A stretch of 22,533 bases of DNA from Dehalococcoidia bacterium (GTDB taxonomy: Bacteria; Chloroflexota; Dehalococcoidia; Lucifugimonadales; UBA3495). The stretch covers positions 1-22,533 of the forward strand of contig JAJDXU010000418.1 of NCBI GenBank assembly GCA_022823105.1, in the 5' to 3' direction. Shown in pieces: positions 1 through 6,959 of this stretch. The notes beneath the pieces were generated by a model. That model was not told where the DNA came from and did no database searches. It saw only the letters and a list, made by a program, of their open reading frames with translations. Every line of letters starts with the position of its first letter. The first letter of the stretch is position 1. The translations under genes and the position numbers were made by a program.

Positions 1-570
1 CTGGGTCACGGTGACGTTGTGGATGTCCATGTTGGGGATGTCCGCGTGGGGCACGGTTTCCCAGGTGTCGCCGCCGTCGGAGCTGTGGCGCAGGCCGTCG
101 ACCTCGATACCCACCCACACGCTGTTGCTGTTCGTCGGGTCGATGGCGATGCCGGTGACGCGGGGCACGCCCACAGCCGGGCACTCGGCGGCGACTTCGC
201 ACGGGCGCAGTTCCCAGGTGGCGCCGCCGTCCCTGGAGCGGTAGATCTGGCAGGGGTCGGGCGTGCCGGTGCCGGCGAAGGCGACCTGCGGGTTGGACGG
301 GTCGAAGGCGATGGCCCACACTGCCGTGCCGTTCATGGGCGTATCGACGGCGCGCCAGGTGTCGCCGTTGTCGTCGCTGCGGATGATGCCCCGGTCGCAG
401 CCGGCCAGCACGCTGCCCTCTGCGCCGGGTATCGGCGTCAAACAACGTACGACGGCGTCCGAGTGGATGCCCTGGGTGATGCCCACGCGCCGCCAGGACT
501 GGCCGCTGTCGGTGCTGCGCATGACGCCCTGTCCGGCGGTGCCGACCAGGATGGTGATTCCGTTAGCCAT
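1..570 (-). CDS. Asp-box (BNR/sialidase-type) beta-propeller protein, C-terminally truncated by the window edge
   Basis: Reading the minus strand from the ATG at 570 gives 190 codons without a stop, running off the window at position 1, so the C-terminus is missing. An AAGGAGG ribosome binding site lies 7 bases before the ATG. The protein contains repeated Asp-box motifs of the form S-x-D-x-G-x-x-W: STDSGQSW, SDDNGDTW, SRDGGATW and SSDGGDTW, spaced about 40-60 residues apart. Each is followed or preceded by a segment such as AIAFDPSNP or GIAIDPTNS. This is the pattern of sialidase/BNR or VPS10-like six- to eight-bladed propellers found in exo-alpha-sialidase-like and photosystem-stability-factor-like proteins. 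No signal peptide is visible at the N-terminus, so a cytoplasmic protein is likely. Asp-boxes are structural rather than catalytic, so a sialidase activity should not be assumed. Confidence 0.85.
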   Translation of the reverse strand, partial: MANGITILVGTAGQGVMRSTDSGQSWRRVGITQGIHSDAVVRCLTPIPGAEGSVLAGCDRGIIRSDDNGDTWRAVDTPMNGTAVWAIAFDPSNPQVAFAGTGTPDPCQIYRSRDGGATWELRPCEVAAECPAVGVPRVTGIAIDPTNSNSVWVGIEVDGLRHSSDGGDTWETVPHADIPNMDIHNVTVTQ

Positions 571-583
571 GGTAACGCCTCCT

Positions 584-616
584 TGTGTTCGGGAATACGA
601 TGTGTCGGGGATACGA
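584..616. repeat. Tandem direct repeat upstream of the Asp-box gene
   Basis: Two nearly identical units, 584-600 (TGTGTTCGGGAATACGA) and 601-616 (TGTGTCGGGGATACGA), lie head to tail just upstream of the ribosome binding site of the gene starting at 570. The second unit also forms a small hairpin with the following bases (GTGTCG at 602-607 with CGACAC at 614-619). The position suggests a leader or operator element, but a slippage duplication is equally possible. Confidence 0.5.
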
Positions 617-681
617 CACGTTTGGCGACATCATACCGCCGGGAGGTGGCGATGGCTAGCCGGGAGCTCGTCGGTAAAGAT

Positions 682-1305
682 TCAGGCCCATTCCGGCGGT
701 TTCTCGATGTCGTACCCTGCGGCGGTGTGGACCCGCTCGGGCAACAAGCTGCCGCTGAACATCCGGCGGCCTATGGTGAATGAGGCAGATGCCGACTGAC
801 GCATCCGGAAAGAGGTGCGATTGGGAGGGAACGCCACGATCACACTTTTGTCGGGGTGACGCAGGCGTACTGCGGATATCGGGCCGGACAGATCACTATC
901 GCCAGAGATTATGATGGCGGTGTCGAAGGCGTCATCGCAGGCGTCGCCGAGCAATTCAACCGCGATGTTCACATCGGTCATCTTTTCTTCGAACGTTTCT
1001 CGATTTGCTCCGCACGCTGGGCAAATGCTCATCTTGCTCAGGAAATAACCGTAGAGGATTTGCACGTCACGCAAAGTTGCCAACGCTCCGAGGTACCTTC
1101 TTTGACGGTCTTGCTGGCCCGGATCATCCGGCCGAGACAAAACCGGGGCGGTGAAGTATTTGACCCTCATCAACCTTTGACCAGGACGCAAAAGTTTCAC
1201 CGATAACGCGCGGATGTCCAACCAATAGTAGCGACGCCACCGTTTGGAACGCAGGCCGTAGTACAGGTTGAAACCGTCGATGTACACTGCTACGCGCTGC
1301 ACCAT
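682..1305 (-). CDS. NYN domain protein (PIN-like putative RNase, LabA/DUF88 type)
   Basis: The 207-residue protein has the NYN fold hallmarks: VYIDGFNLYYG at residues 7-17 with D10 and N13, an acidic TDVNIAVELL segment with D111, and IISGDSDL with D136 and D138. These Asp residues build the metal site of the PIN/FLAP-like nuclease core, so an RNase role is likely from family knowledge. A CPAC pair (C95, C98) sits just before the third block and may bind a metal or form a disulfide. The reading frame is open to 1338, and three consecutive ATG codons lie at 1303-1311. The third, at 1305, has GGAG six bases upstream and directly precedes the conserved VAVYIDGFN strand, so I chose it. The gene lies between the Asp-box gene and the MFS gene, all on the minus strand. 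It has no obvious antitoxin partner. Confidence 0.85.
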   Translation of the reverse strand: MVQRVAVYIDGFNLYYGLRSKRWRRYYWLDIRALSVKLLRPGQRLMRVKYFTAPVLSRPDDPGQQDRQRRYLGALATLRDVQILYGYFLSKMSICPACGANRETFEEKMTDVNIAVELLGDACDDAFDTAIIISGDSDLSGPISAVRLRHPDKSVIVAFPPNRTSFRMRQSASASFTIGRRMFSGSLLPERVHTAAGYDIEKPPEWA

Positions 1306-1396
1306 CATCATCTCCGCCAACACACCCAGAGTTGACAAACGGGCGCCGGCAGACTACCATAACTGTACCACCTCAGCGGCGAAATCTGCTGGGCCG

Positions 1397-1424
1397 ACGC
1401 CCCTCCCGGGGGCGTTTCTTTTTT
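1397..1424 (+). terminator. Intrinsic terminator on the plus strand
   Basis: ACGCCCC (1397-1403) pairs perfectly with GGGGCGT (1409-1415) around a five-base loop and is followed by TTTCTTTTTT (1415-1424). This is a textbook rho-independent terminator, but it points rightward while all recognisable genes on both sides are on the minus strand. Confidence 0.6.
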
Positions 1425-1435
1425 GCGCAGCGCAA

Positions 1436-1463
1436 AGCGGGGCGGTCCTGGAACCGCCCCGCT
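1436..1463 (-). terminator. GC-rich hairpin downstream of the MFS transporter gene
   Basis: An 11-bp perfect stem (AGCGGGGCGGT at 1436-1446, ACCGCCCCGCT at 1453-1463) with a six-base loop lies 27 bases past the stop codon of the gene ending at 1491. On the minus strand it is followed only by a short TTTGCG, so it is a weak intrinsic terminator or a 3'-end stabiliser. Confidence 0.45.
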
Positions 1464-1490
1464 CGTCGTTGACGACGTTCGCGCGGTCGA

Positions 1491-3023
1491 TCAGTCGTCG
1501 TTGCCCGAGGTAGCCGGTGCCGCCGCCGCCGCGGGCGCCGCATTCGGACTCGGCTCGGTCGGCAGTTCCTTCTCCCAATCTGGAAGTTGGTGATTGTGCG
1601 TCGTGGGCAGGAACAGAATGGAGATCACTCCAATCAGGCTCATCACGAACGACAGCGCCGCCGTCGCGGCGTACCCGCCGGTCACCGCCAGGAGCAGGCT
1701 CCCCACCAGCGCGCCGCTTGCCATTCCGGCGCCGGCTCCCATCATCTGGAAACCGTACGACGTGCCGATCGGGGCATTGCCATAGTACTGCCGGTTGATG
1801 ATTGGGAACGCGGACATCTCTCCACCGAACCCGATGCCGAACAACACCGCGAACAGGTAGAACATCCAGACCACCGGGTGGAACAGGATCCCGAACAGCA
1901 GGATCAACACCGGCGCCACCTGGAGGAAGAAGCACACCGCCATCACCCATTTGCTGCCCAGCAGGTCGGCGGCGATCGGCACTCCGAACCTCGTAAACGT
2001 GCTCACCAGGCTCATCACGGCAGCGGCGCCGCCGCCAATCGCCGATGCCCGCAGCAATGCCGCCGAGCGCGTCGAATCGTCGGTGATGCTTTCCCACCCG
2101 CCTTCCGGAGCCAGCGAGCTGATAATCATCGCCGGCAGGAACACGATCACGATGCTGTGTCCGGCGCAGCCCCAGTAGTGAATCCCGATCAGGTTCCAGA
2201 ACGCCGGCGTCTTGCGCACCTGCTTCAGAAATACGCTGGCCCGCACCTTGGCCGTCGCTCCCGTGGACGGAGCCTGGCGCGGCGGCGAATTGGCGTCCGC
2301 GCCCAGCTGGCGCAGGCCGATATCCTCCGGCGTGTTGTAGAAGATGCGGATCAGGAGCAGGAGGATGATCCCACCCACCACGCCGGGTATCAAGAACGCC
2401 ATCCGGATGCCCAGAATTTCAGGCGTGCCCAGCGGTATCCAGCTCAACAGCGGCGAACTCAGCGCGCCCCAGTTCAGAAACTGCGCGCCGGCGCCCACCG
2501 TGAACCACGCCGCAATTCCCAGCATGATCGGAATGGCAATTACGGGACCCAGACCCTGCGATCCCTGAAGCAATCCCATGCCCACGCCCAGGTGCCTGCG
2601 GAACCACGACGTTACCGATACGGTCAGCGGCACTTGGAAAATGCCCATCGACGCGCTCAGAATGATGCCAAAGAACAGGATCAGGTGCCAGGGTTCGCTC
2701 ATAAACCCAGTGAGAATCATTCCGATCAGGTAGAGCGTCGCCCCGATCGTCATGGTCACGCGAGCGCCGTATCGGTCGCCCAGCCAACCGGCCGCCGGAC
2801 CAAACGCTCCTGAGACCACCCACTGCAACGAGAAGGCAAGGGTGACCAGCCACACTTGCCATCCGAACTCCACCGCGATCAGGGGAATCAGCGCTGGAAA
2901 TCCCATCCGGAACGACGATGACACCAGGCGCATCACCGACGTAATTACCACGATGACCCATGCGTAGTGGATGCGGCGCCCGGCGAGCGCGAACTCGTTG
3001 GGGCGCAGATTAATGGCGGCCAT
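1491..3023 (-). CDS. Major facilitator superfamily transporter (OFA/monocarboxylate-like)
   Basis: The 510-residue protein is strongly hydrophobic, with about twelve predicted membrane helices. The first is near residues 19-45, and a hydrophilic central linker lies around residues 230-255 (proline/alanine rich, between helices 6 and 7). The loop between helices 2 and 3 carries the MFS motif A variant GWLGDRYGAR (residues 79-88). The overall arrangement resembles oxalate/formate antiporter-like and monocarboxylate carriers, whose substrates are small organic acids; the actual substrate cannot be read from sequence. Residues about 170-205 form an unusually long loop between helices 5 and 6 (AWFTVGAGAQFLNWGALSSP). 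The C-terminus ends in an Ala/Pro-rich cytoplasmic tail. The ATG at 3023 is preceded by AGGAGAGG, and a candidate promoter lies immediately upstream at 3045-3074. It is probably a single-gene unit. Confidence 0.9.
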   Translation of the reverse strand: MAAINLRPNEFALAGRRIHYAWVIVVITSVMRLVSSSFRMGFPALIPLIAVEFGWQVWLVTLAFSLQWVVSGAFGPAAGWLGDRYGARVTMTIGATLYLIGMILTGFMSEPWHLILFFGIILSASMGIFQVPLTVSVTSWFRRHLGVGMGLLQGSQGLGPVIAIPIMLGIAAWFTVGAGAQFLNWGALSSPLLSWIPLGTPEILGIRMAFLIPGVVGGIILLLLIRIFYNTPEDIGLRQLGADANSPPRQAPSTGATAKVRASVFLKQVRKTPAFWNLIGIHYWGCAGHSIVIVFLPAMIISSLAPEGGWESITDDSTRSAALLRASAIGGGAAAVMSLVSTFTRFGVPIAADLLGSKWVMAVCFFLQVAPVLILLFGILFHPVVWMFYLFAVLFGIGFGGEMSAFPIINRQYYGNAPIGTSYGFQMMGAGAGMASGALVGSLLLAVTGGYAATAALSFVMSLIGVISILFLPTTHNHQLPDWEKELPTEPSPNAAPAAAAAPATSGNDD

Positions 3024-3044
3024 GATCCTCTCCTGAATTCGCGC

Positions 3045-3074
3045 AGTATGCGCCCCTTGTTAACGGTGTGTCAA
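3045..3074 (-). promoter_or_regulatory. Sigma70-type promoter of the MFS transporter gene
   Basis: On the minus strand a perfect -35 box TTGACA (3069-3074) is followed after 18 bases by CATACT (3045-3050, four of six matches to TATAAT). Transcription would start near 3038 and give a short leader holding the AGGAGAGG ribosome binding site of the gene starting at 3023. Confidence 0.55.
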
Positions 3075-3090
3075 GAATTTCCGCCCGCCC

Positions 3091-3113
3091 TACTATCATT
3101 ATTCGTTATAGTA
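3091..3113. repeat. Inverted repeat in the divergent intergenic region 3024-3334
   Basis: TACTAT (3091-3096) and ATAGTA (3108-3113) form an inverted repeat with an 11-base spacer in an AT-rich patch, just upstream of the MFS promoter. It could be an operator shared by the two divergent genes. The rest of the 311-base gap (3114-3334) holds no convincing gene; it contains the repeated GCGGGATGGTT at about 3243-3263. I could not identify a good promoter for the downstream peptidase. Confidence 0.35.
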
Positions 3114-3334
3114 CAGGCACGCTCCGGCGCTCGCCTCCTGCTGGACTCGGGCGGCGTCCGGCAACCCGGCTCACCGCCGCATTCCGTCAATATCGTGCAA
3201 TGGCAAACGCCCCGCAAAGTGCGCCCTTGCAACGCGAATGTGAGCGGGATGGTTGCGGGATGGTTAAGGTAAACTACTGGCCGGATGCGTAGGCATGATT
3301 TCCCTCGCAAACCATCGTCGGGAGTTCGTATTCG

Positions 3335-5401
3335 ATGACCAACCCAATCGGACCAGACCTGTTCCGCCACCTGGCCGGCGTGGCCGATCCCACCATGACG
3401 CCAGATGGCAGCAAGTGCGCCTACGTCCTGTCCTGGATAGACGAGGAGACTTCCCAGAGCCGCTCCAGGATCTATCAGGTCGACCTGACCGGCGACTGCG
3501 ACCTTCCGGAACCGCGCTCCTTCACCCGCGGCGACTCTGACACCCACCCTCGTTACTCCCCAGACGCCGGGTTTCTCGCGTTTCTGCGCCCCGACGAATC
3601 CCCGGAAAAACACCGCCAAATCTGGCTCATGCCGGCCGACGGAGGCGAGGCTTTCCAGTTGACCACCCTCCCTCACGGAGCGCGTGAGTTCGCCTGGTCG
3701 CCCGACTCGTCCCGCCTGGCGGTTGTGGCCGACGTCGTCCCCAACAAATCCCGAAGTCAGGACTCCTCCGCCGATCAGCCCCAGGAACGCTCCGTCCGCC
3801 GCCTCCGCTACCGCCACGACGCCATCGGCTGGCGCGGCGATTCCCACTTCCACCTGTTCGTCGTGGACGTGCCCTCCGGAGCGACCAAGCAGATCACCGA
3901 CGGCGACTGGGACGATACCGCCCCGGCATGGTCTCCCGATGCCTCCCGCATCGCGTTCATATCCGGGCGTTCCGGTTCCCGCGACGTTACCGCCACCAAC
4001 GAGGTTCACGTCCTGGAACTCGACCTCGACCTCGACGACGACGATTTCGAGGAACCCGATCTGTGGTCCCGCGGTCTGACCGACGCGGCCGCGGTGGCCT
4101 GGTCGCCGGACGGTCACCGTCTGCTCGCCGCCGGCGGCGAGGGCGACGGCCTCATGGTGCTCTGGCAGCCATATCTCTACATCCTGGAGGAAAATCATCC
4201 TCCCCGCCGGCTCACCGATGACACCGTTCGCCCATGCCTCGGCTATCCCGGCATCTTCCCGCCGTTGGAACTGCGCTGGACCAAACGCAAAACTGATGGC
4301 GCCGATCGGATCGTGTTCCTGGCCGACGCCTCCGGCGAAACTCGCCTCTACACTCTGGACGTTCCTGCGGATGAAGACGCAGCGCAGCCCATTCCACTCA
4401 CCGCCGGCGGCGAGTTGCTATCCGGCATCGCGATGGATTCGTCCACCCATGCCGTGGCCCTGGTCTCCTCTGGCCCGACCACGCCGTCGGACCTGCACCT
4501 CGTCAACGCCAATGGATGCGGCCGACGACGCCTCACGAACCACAACGCCGCGTGGCTCGCCGGCCATCAGCCGGCGCCCATGGAAAAGTTCTGCGTGGAG
4601 ACCGACGAATACGACATCGAATGCCGTCTCTACCACCCGCCGGACTTCGACCCAACGCTGCAATATCCATTGGTGTTGGAGATCCACGGGGGCCCCAACG
4701 GCGCGTTCTACGACTCGTTCGTGCCCTGGCACCAGGTGCTCGCCGGCGCCGGCTTCGTGACCCTGGCGGTCAATCCGCGCGGCTCCTCCACCTACGGCGA
4801 GGAGTTCGTCAACGCCGTCCTGGGCGACTGGGGCGGCGAGGACTACCGGGACCTCATGGCCGCCCTGGACGAAGTCTGCCAGCGCGACTACGTGGACGCC
4901 AACCGCCTGGGCATCCACGGCTACAGCTACGGCGGTTACATGACCACGTGGGCCATCGGCCACACCAATCGTTTCCGCGCCGCCGTCGCCGGCGCTCCCT
5001 GCATCGACCTGTGGAGCATGTACGGCACCTCCGACATCGCCACCAGTTTCGGCGAGACCCAGTGGGCCAACCGCCTGGCCGGCGGTATGTCCATCAGCCG
5101 CCCCCTGGTCAACGAGCTTGCGGAGGGCGTCGACAGCCTGGCCTACCGCCTGCTCCAGCGTTCGCCCATCACCTTCGCGCCCCGGGTGGAAACGCCGGTC
5201 CTGCTGCTCCACGGCGAGGTCGACGCCCGCTGTCCCATCGGCCAGAGCGAGCAGTATTTCCAGGTGATGAAACGGCTGGGGAAGGAGGTCGAGATGGTGC
5301 GGTTCCCCGATTGCAGCCACGGTTTCCTGCGCACGGGCCACGTCGCGCTGCGCCAGGCCTATCTGGAGCGCATGCTGGGCTGGTTCAAGCACTGGCTGTA
5401 G
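3335..5401 (+). CDS. S9 family serine peptidase (prolyl oligopeptidase/acylaminoacyl-peptidase type)
   Basis: The 688-residue protein has the two-part architecture of S9 peptidases. Residues 1 to about 400 form a TolB/WD40-like beta-propeller with repeated segments such as FAWSPDSSRLAVVAD, PAWSPDASRIAFISG and VAWSPDGHRLLAAG. Residues about 420-688 form an alpha/beta hydrolase domain. The catalytic triad is visible: Ser531 in GYSYGG, Asp630 in HGEVDARCP and His662 in DCSHGF. The HGGPN block before the catalytic domain supplies the oxyanion hole. The length is normal for the acylaminoacyl-peptidase branch. There is no signal peptide, so it should act in the cytoplasm on short or N-blocked peptides. 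The ATG at 3335 has GGGAG about 11 bases upstream. The gene appears monocistronic. Exact substrate preference within S9 is not readable from sequence. Confidence 0.93.
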   Translation: MTNPIGPDLFRHLAGVADPTMTPDGSKCAYVLSWIDEETSQSRSRIYQVDLTGDCDLPEPRSFTRGDSDTHPRYSPDAGFLAFLRPDESPEKHRQIWLMPADGGEAFQLTTLPHGAREFAWSPDSSRLAVVADVVPNKSRSQDSSADQPQERSVRRLRYRHDAIGWRGDSHFHLFVVDVPSGATKQITDGDWDDTAPAWSPDASRIAFISGRSGSRDVTATNEVHVLELDLDLDDDDFEEPDLWSRGLTDAAAVAWSPDGHRLLAAGGEGDGLMVLWQPYLYILEENHPPRRLTDDTVRPCLGYPGIFPPLELRWTKRKTDGADRIVFLADASGETRLYTLDVPADEDAAQPIPLTAGGELLSGIAMDSSTHAVALVSSGPTTPSDLHLVNANGCGRRRLTNHNAAWLAGHQPAPMEKFCVETDEYDIECRLYHPPDFDPTLQYPLVLEIHGGPNGAFYDSFVPWHQVLAGAGFVTLAVNPRGSSTYGEEFVNAVLGDWGGEDYRDLMAALDEVCQRDYVDANRLGIHGYSYGGYMTTWAIGHTNRFRAAVAGAPCIDLWSMYGTSDIATSFGETQWANRLAGGMSISRPLVNELAEGVDSLAYRLLQRSPITFAPRVETPVLLLHGEVDARCPIGQSEQYFQVMKRLGKEVEMVRFPDCSHGFLRTGHVALRQAYLERMLGWFKHWL

Positions 5402-5428
5402 CGGTCATATTCCGGTTGGCGCGCCGGT

Positions 5429-5457
5429 TTTACACAACCTGAACGCTGCTGTACGAT
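5429..5457 (+). promoter_or_regulatory. Candidate promoter of the small-gene islet
   Basis: TTTACA (5429-5434) and TACGAT (5452-5457) are separated by exactly 17 bases and match sigma70 boxes at five and four of six positions. The start point would fall near 5464, leaving a leader of about 56 bases before the ATG at 5520. A weak CCGG stem plus TTTT just upstream (about 5412-5431) may end the preceding peptidase transcript. Confidence 0.4.
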
Positions 5458-5519
5458 GCTTTCAAACGAATCTTTACGGCACCGCCAACATGGTAGATTC
5501 GCACGGCGCAGAGGTTTCC

Positions 5520-5882
5520 ATGACTACGACCGACCCCATCGCATATCACGCTGGACGAAGCTGGCATTTTCTGGATCTCGTGGATAGCAAACTGGCGAAC
5601 GGCGAGTTGGAAGAGGCGAGCAACAAAATATGGGGCGCTGCCGCCCACGCTATCAAGGCCGTTGCAGAGAAAAGAGGCTGGCAACACGGTTCTCATGCCA
5701 CGCCGGAAGAAACCATACTGCGTCTGATTGATGACGAAAGCGCTCCCCCGCGTTTACTCAATTATTACAGGAGCGCAAACTGGTTCCATACCCGGTTTTA
5801 CAGCGGCCCGCCGCGTCGCGAGCAAATCATCGACGGTAAGCGAGAAGCTGCTGAGTTCATCGATCTGCTGGAAAGCCTCTGA
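5520..5882 (+). CDS. PaREP1/HEPN-like small helical protein
   Basis: The 120-residue protein is predicted all-helical. It has a central segment of the type LANGELEEASNKIWGAAAHA followed by IKAVAEKRGW and a C-terminal SANWFHTRFYSG block. This pattern (a helix rich in A/S with K-W-G-A-A-A-H, then a histidine near the C-terminus followed by F-Y) resembles the PaREP1/PaREP8 family, distant relatives of HEPN domains. Many HEPN proteins are RNases or toxin parts, but no strict R-x4-6-H motif is visible, so catalysis is uncertain. The frame opens at 5490, but the ATG at 5520 has AGAGG six bases upstream and is preferred. It begins the islet of small genes 5520-7832. Confidence 0.65.
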   Translation: MTTTDPIAYHAGRSWHFLDLVDSKLANGELEEASNKIWGAAAHAIKAVAEKRGWQHGSHATPEETILRLIDDESAPPRLLNYYRSANWFHTRFYSGPPRREQIIDGKREAAEFIDLLESL

Positions 5883-5944
5883 CCTGACCGCAGCAAGTAA
5901 TAAGAACTTGGGTGCTGGCATGAATGGGGAAATGGGGCATATCT

Positions 5945-6202
5945 ATGAGCTTACAGCAATTGGCCGATGAACTGCGCGAAATGTACGACACCGCTCCGAG
6001 AGGGGAGAAAGCGGCGTATATTCATTTGTTCGGAATAAAGTACGCCGCGTAACTGGACCGATTTTCGCCCGCATCAGTCGCCGACCGCGCAGGCCTTCAA
6101 CGTTGGCGCGGTACGGAGGTCAACAAAGGCCGTAACTTGGCCAAGTACGTAGATCTGAAACCGCAAGTGAAGGACCATGCCCGCCAAAGATTTCTCTCAT
6201 GA
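5945..6202 (+). pseudogene. Small HTH-like gene interrupted by an in-frame TAA
   Basis: From the ATG at 5945 the frame reads 35 codons (beginning MSLQQLADELREMYD and ending in FGIKYAA) to a TAA at 6050-6052. It then continues open in the same frame for 49 more codons (LDRFSPASVADRAGL, then WRGTEVNKGRNLAKYVDLKP) to TGA at 6200-6202. Both halves look like one small protein: an amphipathic N-terminal helix, an I-H-L-F-G-I-K-Y-A core, then a helix-turn-helix-like R-A-G-L segment and a basic K-G-R-N-L-A-K-Y-V tail. Changing TAA to GAA (one base) restores KYAAELDRF, which reads naturally. I recall similar intact small HTH-like proteins, but cannot verify this here. The end overlaps the start of the GatC-like gene by 26 bases. 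A sequencing error or readthrough is possible instead of true decay. Confidence 0.6.
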
Positions 6203-6368
6203 CCAAGTGATGATGCTCGCCGACTTGGTGGGCATCCCCATTGACGACGCCGACCTGCCCGAAGTCGCCAACCGCTTCGCCAGCCTGATGCAGGAACTGG
6301 ACCGCCTCCGCGACCTCGACCTCGAGGGCATCGAACCCGTCGCCATCTTCCCCGACCCGGGCGAGTAA
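6177..6368 (+). CDS. GatC-like/AtzG-like (DUF4089-type) small amidase partner
   Basis: The 63-residue protein contains a helix with LADLVGIPIDDADLPEVANR, a second helix FASLMQELDRLRDLDLEG and the tail IEPVAIFPDP. This matches the pattern of GatC-type subunits: two helices, then an extended segment with E-P-x-x-x-F that wraps around the GatA-type amidase. In AtzE-AtzG and GatA-GatC such small proteins are needed to fold or stabilise the amidase. The natural partner here is the amidase at 7832, but four genes and a fragment lie in between, which is unusual. The ATG at 6177 has AAGGA very close upstream (two-base spacing), so translation may be weak or coupled to the overlapping upstream frame. 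A degenerate second copy lies at 6960-7055. Confidence 0.75.
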   Translation: MPAKDFSHDQVMMLADLVGIPIDDADLPEVANRFASLMQELDRLRDLDLEGIEPVAIFPDPGE

Positions 6369-6395
6369 ATCCACATTCGCCAAAGGTGTAGAGTT

Positions 6396-6713
6396 ATGAC
6401 CATTTCCGGTTCCGAACCTTCGGTGTCGCCTTTGTCGGCAAACAATGCCCAGTTCGAAGTTGTGCTCGTCACCGATGACAGCGTGGACTATCGCTATGCG
6501 GCCATGTGTCCGGCATTGCCGGGTTGCGTGTCCGATGGCCGTACACGCGACGAGGCTTTGCGGATGATCAAAGAGGCCGTGGAGTTATACCTCGAGGATC
6601 TTGGATCACATCAGGATCTGCCGGAGCAACCACTCTCCACAGACACATTGGTTGGCGAATACGCAGCCGCGGGATTCTCCGTGGAAACGATCAAAATCCA
6701 AGCGCGACGTTAG
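6396..6713 (+). CDS. hicB: HicB family antitoxin
   Basis: The 105-residue protein has the HicB core: a beta strand FEVVLVTDDS, the signature YAAMCPALPGCVSDGRTRDEA, and the helix LRMIKEAVELYLEDL. This is the degenerate RNase H-like fold that binds and blocks HicA. The C-terminal part (about residues 70-105) is extended and lacks an obvious helix-turn-helix, so DNA binding is not evident. The stop codon is directly followed by the ATG of hicA at 6714, giving the antitoxin-first order found in part of the HicAB family. AAAGGTG upstream of the ATG is a plausible ribosome binding site. The pair sits between the GatC-like gene and its truncated copy. Confidence 0.85.
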   Translation: MTISGSEPSVSPLSANNAQFEVVLVTDDSVDYRYAAMCPALPGCVSDGRTRDEALRMIKEAVELYLEDLGSHQDLPEQPLSTDTLVGEYAAAGFSVETIKIQARR

Positions 6714-6953
6714 ATGCCGCCTTATCTCCGTGGCGTCAGCCGCCGCCTTTTGCTGCGCGCATTTCGCAGGGACGGGGGTTGGGACCAGCGGGAAGGCGCA
6801 AACCATACGCTGATGAGAAAAGAGAATCGCAGGGTCGAAATACCACGCCACGGCGGAGACATCGCGCCGGCCACAGCGGGAAACATAATCGCCGCTGCTG
6901 GCTGGACAATAGAAAATTTCTGGGAATTATGCGGTCGCAGGAACCGCAGGTGA
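6714..6953 (+). CDS. hicA: HicA family mRNA interferase toxin
   Basis: The 79-residue protein fits the HicA double-stranded RNA-binding-like fold: a starting GVSRRLLLRAFRRDG helix, then GANHTLMRKE (position of the catalytic His of the G-x-H motif), a strand VEIPRHGGDI, and the helix NIIAAAGWTIENFWELC. HicA cleaves mRNA independently of the ribosome, and the catalytic His here would be His32. The usual motif is G-S-H; here it reads G-A-N-H, one residue longer, so the active site may be altered. The gene starts at the base after the hicB stop, so translation is probably coupled. The toxin looks full length. Assignment rests on pattern recognition and on the adjacent hicB. Confidence 0.75.
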   Translation: MPPYLRGVSRRLLLRAFRRDGGWDQREGANHTLMRKENRRVEIPRHGGDIAPATAGNIIAAAGWTIENFWELCGRRNRR

Positions 6954-6959
6954 TAGACC

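Noticed and set aside
19..783. 254-residue open frame on the plus strand
   Set aside because: It lies opposite the Asp-box gene, which has clear motifs and a ribosome binding site. The plus-strand product is a low-complexity Val/Ala/Gly-rich shadow.
1587..2813. 408-residue open frame on the plus strand
   Set aside because: It is the antisense of the MFS gene; its product is rich in R, H, Q and P with no recognisable domain.
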